From Annona cherimola (Eukaryota > Streptophyta > Magnoliopsida > Magnoliales > Annonaceae), in assembly GCA_030490835.1 (NCBI GenBank), contig CM059973.1:56176008-56240007 (forward strand): DNA of 64,000 nucleotides. The letters are read 5' to 3'. A program made the position numbers and the translations under genes. The notes under the pieces are model-generated. The model made no database searches and was not told the DNA's origin. It saw nothing but the letters and a program-made list of their open reading frames with translations. Shown here piece after piece: positions 1 to 10,360 of the stretch; the stretch's first letter is position 1, and every line of letters begins with the position of its first letter.

Positions 1-176
1 GATCTTCTGTTCTCACATATTCCAAACATATATCATGATTTTCTACATGTTCTCTAATAAAGTGATGTCTAAGGTATATATGCTTGGTCCTAGAATGCAA
101 TACTGGATTTTTAGTTAAACATATGACACTTGTACTATCACATCTAATAGGTATATCTTTAAAATTCATGTCATAG
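1..176 (-). pseudogene. copia-A RNase H, C-terminal end (Ty1/copia pol)
   Basis: Read on the minus strand this is the end of a Ty1/copia polyprotein: the typical C-terminal RNase H wording is visible (NPVLHSRTKHI, then RHHFIREN). RNase H degrades the RNA strand of the RNA/DNA hybrid during reverse transcription in the cytoplasmic particle. The gene continues at 2707; the two parts are separated by the LTR at 177-2701. If that LTR and one copy of its CATAG duplication are removed the reading frame runs on across the junction. The remaining 3' end of the element and its 3' LTR lie left of the window. Family assignment is secure; the gene is dead. Confidence 0.9.
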
Positions 177-1173
177 TGTGGCGCCCCGAACCGAGGTGCC
201 TAGAAGCCTTACTCTGGGATCGTTTTGATTGGTAAACGTGACTCAGGATTGTTGCCCTGATCACACGGCAGGATTTTTTTTTTATCATTAATACACGGAA
301 AATTTCCATCATTCATCTAATATGAAATACATATCACAGTTATAAACCAAAACTATTTCATAAAACAAAAATATTCATTTCCATCTCAAAATTATCATCA
401 TTGTCTTTACATAAAATTTACATATACAATATTTCATCAAAACTACATGTCATTTTACATGCTGCCTTCATCATCTTTTCCCGTCTGTTGTTGAAAAAGC
501 ATGGGTGAGTAATAATACTCAGTAAGCAAGCTATACATAATTTTTCAATCATTTTCATGCATTTCATAAAATGCAAATGCAATGCATACATAGCATTCGT
601 GACATTCCTTTGGATGCGACGCTAGCTAGGCGCCCATCCCATACATGCTCCCATTTCAGGGAGGTCGCCGCCGGCCTGGGCCTATTAAGCGACTTGGCAA
701 TAGGAAGGGGGACATCCGGTCCGCTTACTACCTCGACTAAGGCCTATTCCTTGTGCACATGCTCATTCTCATACACATGCCGGCATGATATTTGCAAATC
801 ATAAACAATTTCATAAAAAACATTTAATAAATAATTTCAGAAAATGAACTTCAGTTTATGTAAAGCAGTTATAGGTATGGCCAACCTTAAATAAATTTCA
901 TAAAGTAACTTGCAAACAATTTCAAGCATTTTGGAAATAATTTGCAAAACATATAACTTGCTTACCTTCTTAGGAGGTGTCTTCGACCTTCTCTTTTCCT
1001 TTTCCTATTCAAGGAGAAATGATATTTTCATTTGTTCTATTCAAGCTGCTTCCCATGCATGCTCTATATTATTTGGGCATTATTTCTTTATGTGGATATT
1101 TTTATCCATAGGTTCTTCGAAATTTTCATCCTCATATTTAAATATTAATCTCAAATTTTCTTCAAAATCACGC

Positions 1174-1275
1174 TGTTACTGTAGCAATTACTGTAGTCGA
1201 TCACTGTAGCATATTACTGTAGCCGATTACTGTTCATTCGCGTTACTGTTCACAGAGACATGGTTACTGTTCATG
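1174..1275. repeat. ACTGTAGC/ACTGTTCA short repeat array in gypsy LTR
   Basis: Seven copies of a TTACTGT core followed by AGC or TCA occur about every 12-20 bases. The same array is found in the other LTRs of this family at 34500-34590 and, reversed, at 10283-10360, so it is a family character and not random low complexity. Function unknown; possibly repeated protein binding sites. Confidence 0.85.
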
Positions 1276-1847
1276 GGTTCCAAAAATAAAAAATACCATG
1301 ACATACCTTATGTCTAGTATATCATAGGACATTCCATACATTTTGAATTTATCATCATTTACTTGGTGAAAAAAATCATTTTCTCCATATACTAAAAATC
1401 AACGTAAATTCACGTAAGCATGATCCTTAATTCCAAAAATCATGAAATTAATATATCATTATTCCAACATCATATTTATCATAATCATACATCCCAAATC
1501 ATCATTTATCAATTTTGGAGCATTATTTTCACATATCATATGCTATCTTCCCAAATACCCTATCTTCGCTCGAAATTTTTGATGTTTTGGCATAATTCCA
1601 TTTAAACATTATATCTATACTTATTTTCTCATGCTTGGGAATTATCTAAGCATTTTTTTACCATACTTAACATCCAAAATAAATTTGGGTAGAAATTGCT
1701 TATCCGAAGTGGAGATACACCTCTTTTTCTCATACTTTCTCTCTCCAACTTTCTCCTTCTTTCTCTAAAGGTCAAAAACGAATTTTGGGGGTGGGAATGC
1801 TTGAATTTCTCAAGCTTGGAGTGCCTTTGGACGTCCTCCCTGCCCCC

Positions 1848-1855
1848 TATTTATA
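1848..1855 (-). promoter_or_regulatory. TATA box of the solo gypsy LTR
   Basis: On the minus strand the sequence reads TATAAATAGG. The same TATAAATA box occurs at the matching place of the related LTRs at 9686, 32765 and 35169, which supports it as the U3 promoter of the family. Confidence 0.7.
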
Positions 1856-2650
1856 CTTTTTGATTTTTCACAAAATTGGATTTTACCCCCTAGCTTTGAG
1901 GTATTTAATTATAAATTGGTATTTCTTTTTAATTTTGAAAAATTCTTTCAGCCATGTGCTTCCCACCCTAGGCCTGCTCCAGCAACCCTATTGCAGCCCT
2001 ATTTAACCTATTTTTTAATTTTTAAAATTATTAAATTAAGCTAAATTAATCCTAGCCATTGATCTTTGATTAGGATGAATTTTGACCATTGATTTGGTCA
2101 AATTTTCCAGCTGCTACCCCTGCAATATCCCTGCAGCAGCAGCAATTGCATTTAATATATTTTTATTTTTTTATTTACTTTATTTAAAAAGTCAAAAGTA
2201 GCTTTTATTAAAAGTTGGCTACCTTTTTTTATCTTGTTTTGACGTTCAATCTTGACCTTTGATTTGTGATTTTCATCACATCTTAACTCATTCAACATGT
2301 TCATCATGAATTTTTAACCATCCATAAAAAATTTCATCTAATTCCGACGCCCGGATTGCAATTTATGAATTTTTTTCTATTTTTCCACAAAAATCCAAAT
2401 TTGAATTAAAATATCCAAAAGAATTGCTATTTTGTCTTGTAGTGATTAAATCTCCATTTCGTCTTTTTGTGATTAAGTTAATCCAAGTGATTAACTCTTA
2501 ATCACGTGTCTTAGTCCCCAGTTACTATTCACGTCACTATTCACGGGTTAAATTCGTAATTGCATTATTTCAATCTCCAATATACATATCCATCAATATA
2601 ATTCATGAATTTTCATTTATTTATAAAATAATTACAAAATTAGAAATATC

Positions 2651-2690
2651 GAAATGACGCGCATACGGTCGAAATGACGCGCATACGGTC
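2651..2690. repeat. 20-bp tandem duplication near LTR end
   Basis: GAAATGACGCGCATACGGTC occurs twice without a gap (2651-2670 and 2671-2690), 11 bases before the LTR end. The related LTR at 33391-36004 has a different sequence here, so this is copy- or subfamily-specific. Confidence 0.95.
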
Positions 2691-2706
2691 GGGGTTTCAC
2701 ACATAG

Positions 2707-3910
2707 TCCCTAAGTTGTTTCATCCAAAGCAATTGGGCACAACAGCTCTCGGTGGTAACATATTCGGCTTCCGCCGTAGATAGAGCAACACTAGTTTATT
2801 TTCTTGAAAACCATGAAACCAACATGTTCCCAAGAAACAGACATGTTCCACTAGTGCTTTTTCTATCTACTTTGTAACCGGCAAAATCCGCGTCCGAGTA
2901 GCCGATTAGATCAAAGTTAGAACCCTTTGGATACCAAAGTCCTATGTTGGTAGCATCTACTAAATATCTAAAAATTCTTTTTATAGCTACCAAGTGTGAT
3001 TCTTTTGGATATGATTGAAATCTAGAGCACATGCAAACACTAAACAAAATATCGGGTCTAGAAGCAGTTAAATATAATAAAGAGCCTATCATGCTTTTAT
3101 ATAATTTTAAATCGATTGGTTTGCCTTTCTCGTCTTTGTCAATTTTTATGGTTGAGCTCATAGGCGTGTTTGCCCCTTTGCTATTTTTCATGCCAAACTT
3201 CTTTAACATTTCTTTGATATATTTGGACTGGTTTATGAAGATCCCTTCACTTGATTGCTTAATTTGTAGTCCAAGGAAGAAATTCAGCTCCCCCATCATA
3301 CTCATCTCAAATTCTTTCTGCATAAGCTAAGAAAATTCTTGACAAAGAATCTCATTAGTAGCACCAAAAATAATGTCATCAACTTAAATTTGAATAATCA
3401 AGATATCTTTTTCTTTGTACTTGATAAACAAAGTGGTGTCTACCTTTCCCTTTTGGAAGTCATGATCAATCAAAAATTTGCTTAATCTCTCATACTAAGC
3501 TCTTGGAGCTTGTTTTAATCCATATAATGCTTTGGTTAATTTGTATATAAATTTAGATTGATCTTTCTCCTCAAATCCAGGTGGTTGTTCAACATACACC
3601 TCTTCATTTATATAACCATTCAGAAATGCACTTTTAACATCCATTTGAAACAATTTAAAGTTCATGTGAGATGCAAAAGCTAGTAAGATACGAATGGCTT
3701 CTAATCTAGCAACCGGAGCATAGGATTCCTCAAAGTCTATTCCCTCTTCTTGTGAGTATCCCTTTGCCACAAGTCTAGCTATGTTTCTCACCACAAGTCC
3801 ACTTTCATCTAATTTGTTCCTAAAGACCCATTTTGTGCCAATGACAATGCAATCTTTTGGTCTTGGAACAAGATGCCAAACTTGGTTTCTTTCAAATTGA
3901 TTTAATTCCT
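2707..3910 (-). pseudogene. copia-A reverse transcriptase and RNase H
   Basis: Minus-strand Ty1/copia RT. Visible in order: the N-terminal RT blocks ([18 protein letters not shown], then [16 protein letters not shown]), [11 protein letters not shown] with its catalytic Asp, YGLKQAPRA, the VDD box, LNFFLGLQI, PMSSTIKIDKDEKGK, GSLLYLTASRPDI, then RNase H starting LIGYSDADFAG and reaching VALSTAEAEYV. RT makes the DNA copy from the element RNA. It is broken by in-frame stops: one replaces the Tyr of the YVDD catalytic box (3384-3386), one follows QAPRA, and one lies near the start of RNase H. Length and order are otherwise complete, so this is a fairly young, nearly full pol. Confidence 0.93.
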
Positions 3911-5188
3911 CTTACATTGCTATGATCCAGTTTTCATCATCAAGGGCTTGGTCTATAGTGGATGGTTCAATTTTGGATACAAAAGCGTATTGTCCACAAA
4001 TATTTTGTTTTGACCTTCTAGTCTTTACACCTTCGTAGACATTCCCTATAACTTGTTCAATTCGATGGACATTTTTGAATTTTAAATCAGTTGGAGGTTT
4101 ATAGGAATTATTACCTTCACTTACCCTTTCCTCCATGGATTCTTCTTGCTTCTCCATATGCAATTTTTCAAGGCTACTTGTTATCTCATCTGCATCACTT
4201 AAATCATCTTTTCTTTTGGAGCATGGGTTAAATTCATCAAAAACAACATGTATCGACTCTTCTACGACTTGGTTCCTTTTATTGAAGACTCTATATGCTT
4301 TGCTATTTGATGAGTAACCAAGGAATATTGCCTCATCACTCTTAGCATCCAGTTTTTCCAAGTTGATTTTACCATTATTCAAAACATAGCATGTGCATCC
4401 AAAAGCATGAAAATAAGAAATATTTGATTTTCTTCCTTTCCATAGCTCATATGGGTCTTTTTCAAGATAGCTCTAATGGTAACTCGATTCAACACATGAC
4501 AAGCCGTACTTACAGCTTCACCCCAAAATTTCTTAGATAATTTACTCTCATTTAGCATTGTTCTAGCCATCTCTTTTATGGTTATATTTTTTCTTTCTAC
4601 CACTCCATTTTGTTGTGGAGTTCTTGGTGCAGAAAATGTGTGGTGAATTCCTTTTTCATTACATAATTCTATGAAACGTTTATTTTCAAACTCACCACCA
4701 TGATCACTTCTAATAGTCATAATAGCATATTATTTTTCATTTTGCACCAAGTTTACAAAAGTTGCAAACATAGAGAAGGCTTCATCTTTGCTAGCTAAGA
4801 GAATTACCCATGTGAATCTTGAACAATCATCAACTATCACAAACACATATTTCTTTCGACCAATGGTTAAAATGTCGGATGACCCATATAGATCCATGTG
4901 TAGCAATTCAAGTGGCCTAGTGGTGAAGATTTCCTTTTTGGTAGAGAAAGGCATTTTAGGTTGTTTTGATAATTGACATGCCTTGCAAATTTTATCTTTG
5001 TCATATTTCAATTTAGGCAATTCTTCTACCAAACTCTTCTTCCATAGGGTCTTTATATTTGTCATGTTTATATGCCCAAGCCTCTTATGCCAAACCCATG
5101 AATCATTGTTAATGGCCATTAGACATTGACCATCTAGTTCATCAAGTGAAACCAAATATACATTTCCATGTCTTTTTCTGCTAAACAT
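3911..5188 (-). pseudogene. copia-A GAG-pre-integrase and integrase
   Basis: The minus strand shows the zinc-binding pre-integrase domain (WHKRLGH, then CKACQLSKQ) and the integrase core with the first Asp in LLHMDLYG, the second in IRSDHGGEF and the Glu in NGVVERKN, so the D,D,E triad is intact. These act on the LTR ends and the target DNA in the nucleus. Downstream are the GYSSNSKAYRVFN and VVFDEFNP blocks that join integrase to RT in plant copia. In-frame stops occur at about 4727 and 4376. The acidic linker before RT (3912-4200) is also present. Confidence 0.92.
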
Positions 5189-5520
5189 GATATGTTCTCC
5201 ATCAAATACATTACATATAGATTATTCAAACACAACCTTGTATCCTTTGTCACATAATTAGCTAATACTCATTAAATTGTGCTTGAGTCCTTCAATAAAT
5301 AATACATCTTCCATACATGCATTTGAAATACTATAAATGTTTCATTTACCTTTGATTTTACCTTTCTCATTATTTCCAAAAGCAACAGTTCCATCATTGC
5401 AAGGCTTGAGTTTATGAAATAAACTTCTTTCACCGGTCATATGCCTTGAGCAACCACTATCCATGAACCAAACATTGCTTGCCTTTGCCTTGAAACATAT
5501 CTTAAAAATGAACAAATAAA
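5189..5520 (-). pseudogene. copia-A aspartic protease
   Basis: On the minus strand the copia protease active site reads WFMDSGCSRHMTG, with the D-S-G triad intact, followed by the flap region ending in GLKHNLMSIS. The enzyme cleaves the Gag-Pol polyprotein. Stops at about 5342, 5263 and 5221 interrupt the frame. It sits between the second zinc knuckle of gag and the pre-integrase domain, the normal copia order PR-INT-RT-RH. Confidence 0.9.
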
Positions 5521-5522
5521 TC

Positions 5523-7172
5523 TTATCTCTTTGGTACCCATATTATGGGTCCATTTGGGTTAGTAAACTGATTTAATCTTTGTTGTTCTATCTTTGAAAG
5601 CCCAAATCTTGTGTTTCTTGGAACCCAAACTAATTTTGCACCATGGTCATATAGTTTCTTAAAGTTGCATCTATGAATTTTGTGACCCATCTTGTTGCAA
5701 AAATTACAAGTCATTGGTAATCTAAGAGTAGTCCTCCAAGTATGTAGTGGTTCAAAAGTTGGTCTTTTGGTCCAAACAACTCGTTTCCCTTTAGGTATGT
5801 AAATAGGTACAGTTTTGGTTTGATTTTTCCCAAGTATTAGCACATTCGATTTGCCACTTTCTCTTTGCTTAAATGTGGAGTATCCAAGACCTCTTTTATT
5901 GTTTTGAGCGGTCATGTTCAGAAACATTTTCACATTTTCTCCTGGATTAGAGAATTTAGCTAATAATTTATTTAAGGATTTATTCTCCTTTTTCAATTTT
6001 TCTACTTCCTTCAATAGTAGTTCATTTTCTTCTTTCAATTTTGATGTACTTTCAGCTAGTTTTCCATTTACAATAATGATGAAATTGCATTGTTGTCTCT
6101 TTAAAGATAACTTGTTTCATAGTTTTTTAATTTCCTCATATAATGAATCATATGCATATTGTTGAGGAGCTGCTTGTTGAAGAAGTTTCTTTATTCACGT
6201 ACATTCCTCTTCCCTTCGGTCTTTCAAATTTTCTGCTTTCATATCTTTCCTTCCTCTCTTCATGATCATTTGATTTTTCTTCCGGTGTAGGACATTGTGC
6301 TTGCATATGTCCCATACCGCCACATCTATAGCACTTTGTAGCCTTCTTCTTCTTCTTTTTTCGTGGTCTCTCTTTGAAGTCTTTAAAGTTCTTTTTATTT
6401 CTCACAAACTTTCGAAATCTGCGTGTAAGTAGAGCAATGTCTTTATCATCGTTGTGAGATGAGCAGGTGGACTCATCCGAGTTATGTGCCGCTTTCAATG
6501 CAATGGTTCTTTTGCCTTTGTGGTGATTCTTTTTGTTTTCTTGATTAGCTCATGTGACATTAGTGAGCTTATAAGGTCTTCTAGCTTCAATGTGTTCAAG
6601 TCCTTTGCTTCTTCTATTGCAGTAATTTTTGGAGTCCATGATTCGGGTAGCACCCTTAGAATTTTCATGACCTGTTCAGATTCAGAAATTGTCTTTCCAA
6701 GACCTTTCAAAGCATTAGTAATTTTTGAGAATCTAGCAAACATTTCAGAAATATTTTCTGTTTCTAGCATTCTAAAGCTTTCCAACTCTCCAATCAAAAT
6801 ATTTCTCCTTGTCCCTTGGACTTGAGAAGTTCCTTCATAGATAGATGTTAAAGTATCCCATATTTCTTTTGCAGTTAGACAAGAGGATACTCTATCATAT
6901 TCGGAAGCGGTAAGAGCACAAAATAGTGAGTTCATAGCTTTAGCGTTGCTCTTAACAGTTTTTACTTCCTAATCGGTCCATTTGGGAGCTCTTTCATCAA
7001 TAGGCAAGGTTACACCGTCTTGGATTGCAATCCAAGAGTCCATATCTGTAGCCATGATGAGTTGTTTCATACGTAGCTTCCAATAGCCGAAATTGTTCCC
7101 ATCAAACAATGGTGGCCTAGTAAAAGATTGACCTTAGGCAAATGCGGGAATGGAAGTCGATTGGGATGCCAT
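5523..7172 (-). pseudogene. copia-A gag
   Basis: Gag starts with ATG at 7172 (minus), about 35 bases inside the primer site. It shows the plant copia N-terminus (FDGNNFGYWKLRM), the core UBN2-type gag region (LTASEYDRVSSCLTAKEIWD), a basic stretch, a CCHC zinc knuckle CYRCGGMGHMQAQC (6292-6333), a coiled-coil-like Glu/Lys/Leu segment (about 5930-6038) and a second knuckle CNFCNKMGHKIHRC (5667-5708). It forms the particle and binds RNA. There are stops near 7137 and 6970 and frame changes at about 6495 and 6150. The two-knuckle layout with a coiled coil between is also found in copia-B and copia-D. Confidence 0.9.
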
Positions 7173-7206
7173 ATCAAAAGATCTCTTTGGTATAACTCAA
7201 AGACTT

Positions 7207-7218
7207 GCTCTGATACCA
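7207..7218 (-). other. copia-A primer binding site (initiator tRNA-Met)
   Basis: The minus strand reads TGGTATCAGAGC, the standard complement of the 3' end of plant initiator tRNA-Met. It starts two bases from the LTR edge at 7221. Minus-strand DNA synthesis starts here. Confidence 0.95.
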
Positions 7219-7396
7219 CTTGTTGGTCCCGAGTTAATGAAAATTACCCAAGAGGGGAGGGGTGAATTGGGTATTCAAAAAATTTAAACTTAAACAGAAA
7301 CTTTACCCCGGATTAATCTAGTCCCCTTTTTTGAAGAAACAAATGGAAAGCAATATAGTGCAGAGAGCAGGAATAAATATTAACAAACAAGATTTT

Positions 7397-7410
7397 ATAG
7401 TGGTTCGGGC
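7397..7410 (+). other. Conserved TATAGTGGTTCGG block of copia LTRs
   Basis: This block is retained almost unchanged in all copia LTRs of the window with this region: 7397, 31077, 47392 (reversed), 56907 and 61048, although surrounding bases have decayed. It lies in the half next to the primer site, so within R/U5. A role in RNA folding, termination or primer annealing is possible but not shown. Confidence 0.75.
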
Positions 7411-7855
7411 AACCTTCCCTACTCCACTCTTCCAAGCTCACACCTCTTGTGACTTGGGTTCCACAATGTATTTCACAAATACAACTAGAGTCACTGCTCT
7501 CTTCTAGATTTCAGCTCTAGAGGGCATCAACAATTCACAGCACAAGTAGGTGACGAGTTCCACTCCAATCACACACTACTTTGCTTACACTTGATCTTAG
7601 TTACCCAAACTAAATCAAGTTCAATACAACAAGAAATAACAAAAGAAAGTTTCTACATGTTACTGTTGTGTAGAGGCAGATTTGGCGCAGAGAAGAACTT
7701 GTAACGTAGGCTTAATGATTCAGCAAGCAGCTCTTGGCAGTTTAGAAGCAAGGTTCTTCTTCTAGATATTAGCTTGATCACTTAATGCTCTTAGAGATGG
7801 GAGTTATGCTCATTCAATGAATTATCAGCTACCCTCCTCGTTCATATTTAATGCC

Positions 7856-7863
7856 TTATATAA
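7856..7863 (-). promoter_or_regulatory. TATA box of copia-A LTR
   Basis: The minus strand reads TTATATAAGGC. The solo copy at 46934-46944 has TTTATAAAAGG at the same place. It lies between the palindrome arrays (U3) and the R/U5 half, where a promoter is expected. Confidence 0.65.
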
Positions 7864-7947
7864 TTTGCGAGGGAATCTGAACGTTTGGAAGTAGGTGGCG
7901 CGCATTTAATGCGCCAACGTTCAGAAATTTTTCGACCGTTGCGATCC

Positions 7948-8113
7948 AAGTCGCAGGTGGAGTCGACTTCGAGTGCGACTTCGTCCAAGTCGCAGATGGA
8001 GTCGACTTCGGGTGCGACTTCGGCTCTCCGCAACTTCTTCAAGTTCCAATCTGGGTCGACTTGGTCATCGACTTGACCCAAGTCGCAGGTGAAGTCGACT
8101 TCGGGTGCGACTT
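7948..8113. repeat. Palindrome array 1 in copia-A LTR
   Basis: The GTCGAC core recurs at 7962, 8001, 8055 and 8094, in pairs exactly 39 bp apart. Most cores sit in a larger dyad with AAGTCGC on the left and GCGACTT on the right. The array lies just upstream of the TATA box in LTR orientation. Confidence 0.92.
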
Positions 8114-8454
8114 CACTTCTTCAGCTTGCTAGTTGAACTTGAAATCCTTGGAATGCTTTGCTTGCTTGATTTTCTTCATATTGATGTTATTCTCTTGATT
8201 TATACCTCTTTGGAACACTGTATGATTATTTACTTTGAAAACCTTGAATTCCTTTTCTTGAGTTCTTGAGTACTTGAATCTTGGAATGCATAATGATTTC
8301 CGAATATGTGTTCATAATCCAACATGATGGATTCATGCAACCCTTCTTGCTTTGATCTTCATTTGATCTTCATTTGAGTGTTTGAGTCGTCTTGATCTTC
8401 ATCTTCACTTGAATCTATCATTGAGTCGTCTTGATCTGCAAGTTTTGCATTGGA

Positions 8455-8770
8455 GTTGAAGCGGGAGTCGACTTGGTCTGCGACTTCACCCAAGTCGCAT
8501 GCGAAGTCGACTTGGGATGCGACTTCGGCAGCTCTCGTCCCTGATTTCAACTCTGGATGAAAATGATGCCTCAAAGTCGAAGCTGGAGTCGACTTGGTCT
8601 GCGACTTCACCCAAGTCGCATGAGGAGTCGACTTGGGATGCGACTTCGGCAGCTCTCGTTCCCGATTTCAACTCTAGATGAAATTGACGAGCTGAAGTCG
8701 CTACTGGAGTCGACTTGGGGATCGACTTGGCTTAAATCAATGCCTGAGTCGACTTGGAAATCGACTTGAC
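8455..8770. repeat. Palindrome array 2 with 121-bp higher-order repeat
   Basis: GTCGAC cores occur at 8467, 8506, 8588, 8627, 8709 and 8748: three pairs with 39-bp spacing, and the pairs repeat every 121 bp. The intervening segment (CAGCTCTCGT...) is repeated too, so this is a true tandem repeat of about 2.5 units inside U3. Confidence 0.93.
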
Positions 8771-8967
8771 TTTTCATGCTTCATATTCTTCATTTTTATA
8801 ACCTTCAATCATCTTCACAAGCATGTTAGTAACCAACACTCACTCAAATTGGTTTGTTAATCATCAAAACATAAACTTGGCTTATTTTCAACATGTTTCC
8901 AACATTCATAAGTATGAAAACATGTGTATTAGAGGTTAAAAAAATGAAATTGTGGGATTAAACCACG

Positions 8968-9023
8968 TGAATAGTGCATGTGAATAATAATCGTGAATAG
9001 TGAAACGTGAATAGTAAATGTGG
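8968..9023. repeat. GTGAATAGT repeats in gypsy LTR
   Basis: CGTGAATAGTG-like units occur four times within 56 bases. The reversed form (ACTATTCAC) is present near the end of the solo LTR at 2525-2545 and at 35850-35870, so it is an LTR family feature, distinct from the ACTGTTCA array. Confidence 0.8.
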
Positions 9024-9685
9024 GATTAAGGAATATATTAAGTTAATCACTTTGGATTAACTTAATCATAAAAGACGAAAAAGGAAGCTTTCCACTAAAA
9101 GACAAAAGTTTTTTTGGATTAAAATATTAATTTTCAGATTTTTATAGATTTTTGTGAAGAAAATGAAGAAAAATTCATATCTTGCAATCCGGACGTCGGA
9201 TTGAGATGAAATTTTTTATGGATGACCAAAATATGATGATGAACATGATGAGTGGTTCAAGATCTATAAAAAATCATGAATCAAGGGTCAAGATTAAACA
9301 TCTTTTGGAGATCAAAAAGTAGCTCTACTTTTTCATTAATTGTAAATTTGACTTTTGAATTTGTTTAATTAATTAAAAATCAAAACATTTAATGAAAATC
9401 AGAGCTACAGCAGGGGATGTGGCATGGCATGGAGAATTGGGCCAAAATCAATGGCCAAGATCAAGCCAATCATTATAGATCAATGGTGGAGATGCAATTA
9501 GCTTAAAAAATGACTTTTAAATAAAACAAAAGCCATAAATAAAGGCCAGCAAGGGGGAGAACGTGGGAAGCCAGCTAGGAGTATGCACACTGCTCAAAAC
9601 ATATGCATGGGACTTGGAAAATTTTATTTAGAAATAAGTACTTGGAGCTAGGGGGTAAAATGTAAATACTTGAAAAATGGAAGGG

Positions 9686-9693
9686 TATAAATA
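9686..9693 (+). promoter_or_regulatory. TATA box of the 8905-12080 LTR
   Basis: TATAAATAGGGAC, at the same place as the TATA boxes of the related LTRs. Confidence 0.7.
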
Positions 9694-10282
9694 GGGACAA
9701 GGTGTGGACATCCAAAGCACAGAAAACCCAGCTCCATTTGATCATTTTCCACCCCCACCACGTTTTAGCCTTAGAGAGGAAGAAAAGGAAGTTAGAGAGA
9801 GAAAGTGAGAAAGGAGGAATGATATCTTCTTTCCAAGTAAGTGAATTCTTTCCAAACTTATTTTGGATGTTAAGTAGGGTAAAACAATGCTTATATAATG
9901 ACTAAGCATGAGAAAATAAGTATAGATATAATTTCCAAATGGAATTATGCCTAAACATCGAAAATTTGGAGCAAAGATAGAGAATTCGGGAAAATCATGT
10001 ATAAAATGTGCAAATAATGCTCCAATATTGCTAAATGATGATTTGGGATGAATGTTTATGATAGTTATGAGGTTGGAATGATGATATATTAATCTCATGA
10101 TTTTGGATTTAAGGATTGTGCTTAAGTGAAATTATGATGAATTTTAGTATATGGAGAAAATGATTTATTTAGCCAAGTTAATGATGATGAATTCAAAATT
10201 CATGAATTTTCCCATGATATACTAACTAAGCGCTATGTCATTGTATTTTTTATTTTTGGAAAAAATGTCAATTTTTGGAATC

Positions 10283-10360
10283 CATGAACAGTAACCCATG
10301 TAGCTGTGAACAGTAACCTCGGGGGTGAACAGTAACATGAACAGTGATTATGAACAGTAA
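10283..10360. repeat. TGAACAGTAAC array in gypsy LTR
   Basis: Five TGAACAGT units in 78 bases, the reverse complement of the array at 1174-1275. Confidence 0.85.

Larger units (their letters stand above)
177..2701 (-). mobile_element. Solo LTR of a gypsy (chromovirus-like) family, minus orientation
   Basis: The 2525 bp unit starts TGTGGCGCCCC and ends GGGTTTCACA, so it has TG...CA ends, and is flanked by a perfect 5-bp duplication CATAG (172-176 and 2702-2706). It sits inside copia-A RNase H. Reverse-complemented, its end CGGTTCGGGGCGCCACA matches the LTR that ends before the primer site of the gypsy element at 38051, so it is a minus-oriented LTR of that family. No internal region is present, which means a solo LTR left by recombination between two LTRs. 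Short ORFs inside it are not genes. It carries a TATA box, an ACTGT-rich repeat and a 20-bp tandem duplication, listed separately. Confidence 0.93.
7221..8904 (-). mobile_element. copia-A 5' LTR
   Basis: 1684 bp with ends TGTTGG...CCAACA, next to the primer site, so it is the 5' LTR of the minus-strand element. It holds a TATA box (7856-7863), the conserved TATAGTGGTTCGG block (7397-7410) and two palindrome arrays. The flank at 8905 (TTCAT...) continues a gypsy LTR, so copia-A landed in that LTR; the partner target duplication lies outside the window. ORFs reported across the arrays are artefacts of repeats. Confidence 0.93.

Noticed and set aside
910..2006. ORFs of 61-99 codons on the plus strand
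   Set aside because: They lie inside a solo LTR, have no recognisable domain and are not conserved in the related LTRs at 8905 and 33391.
8359..8769. Overlapping ORFs on both strands rich in Val-Asp-Ser or Glu-Ser-Thr repeats
   Set aside because: They arise from translating the 39-bp palindrome arrays of the copia LTR in several frames; the same happens at 46071-46947 and 61900-62184.
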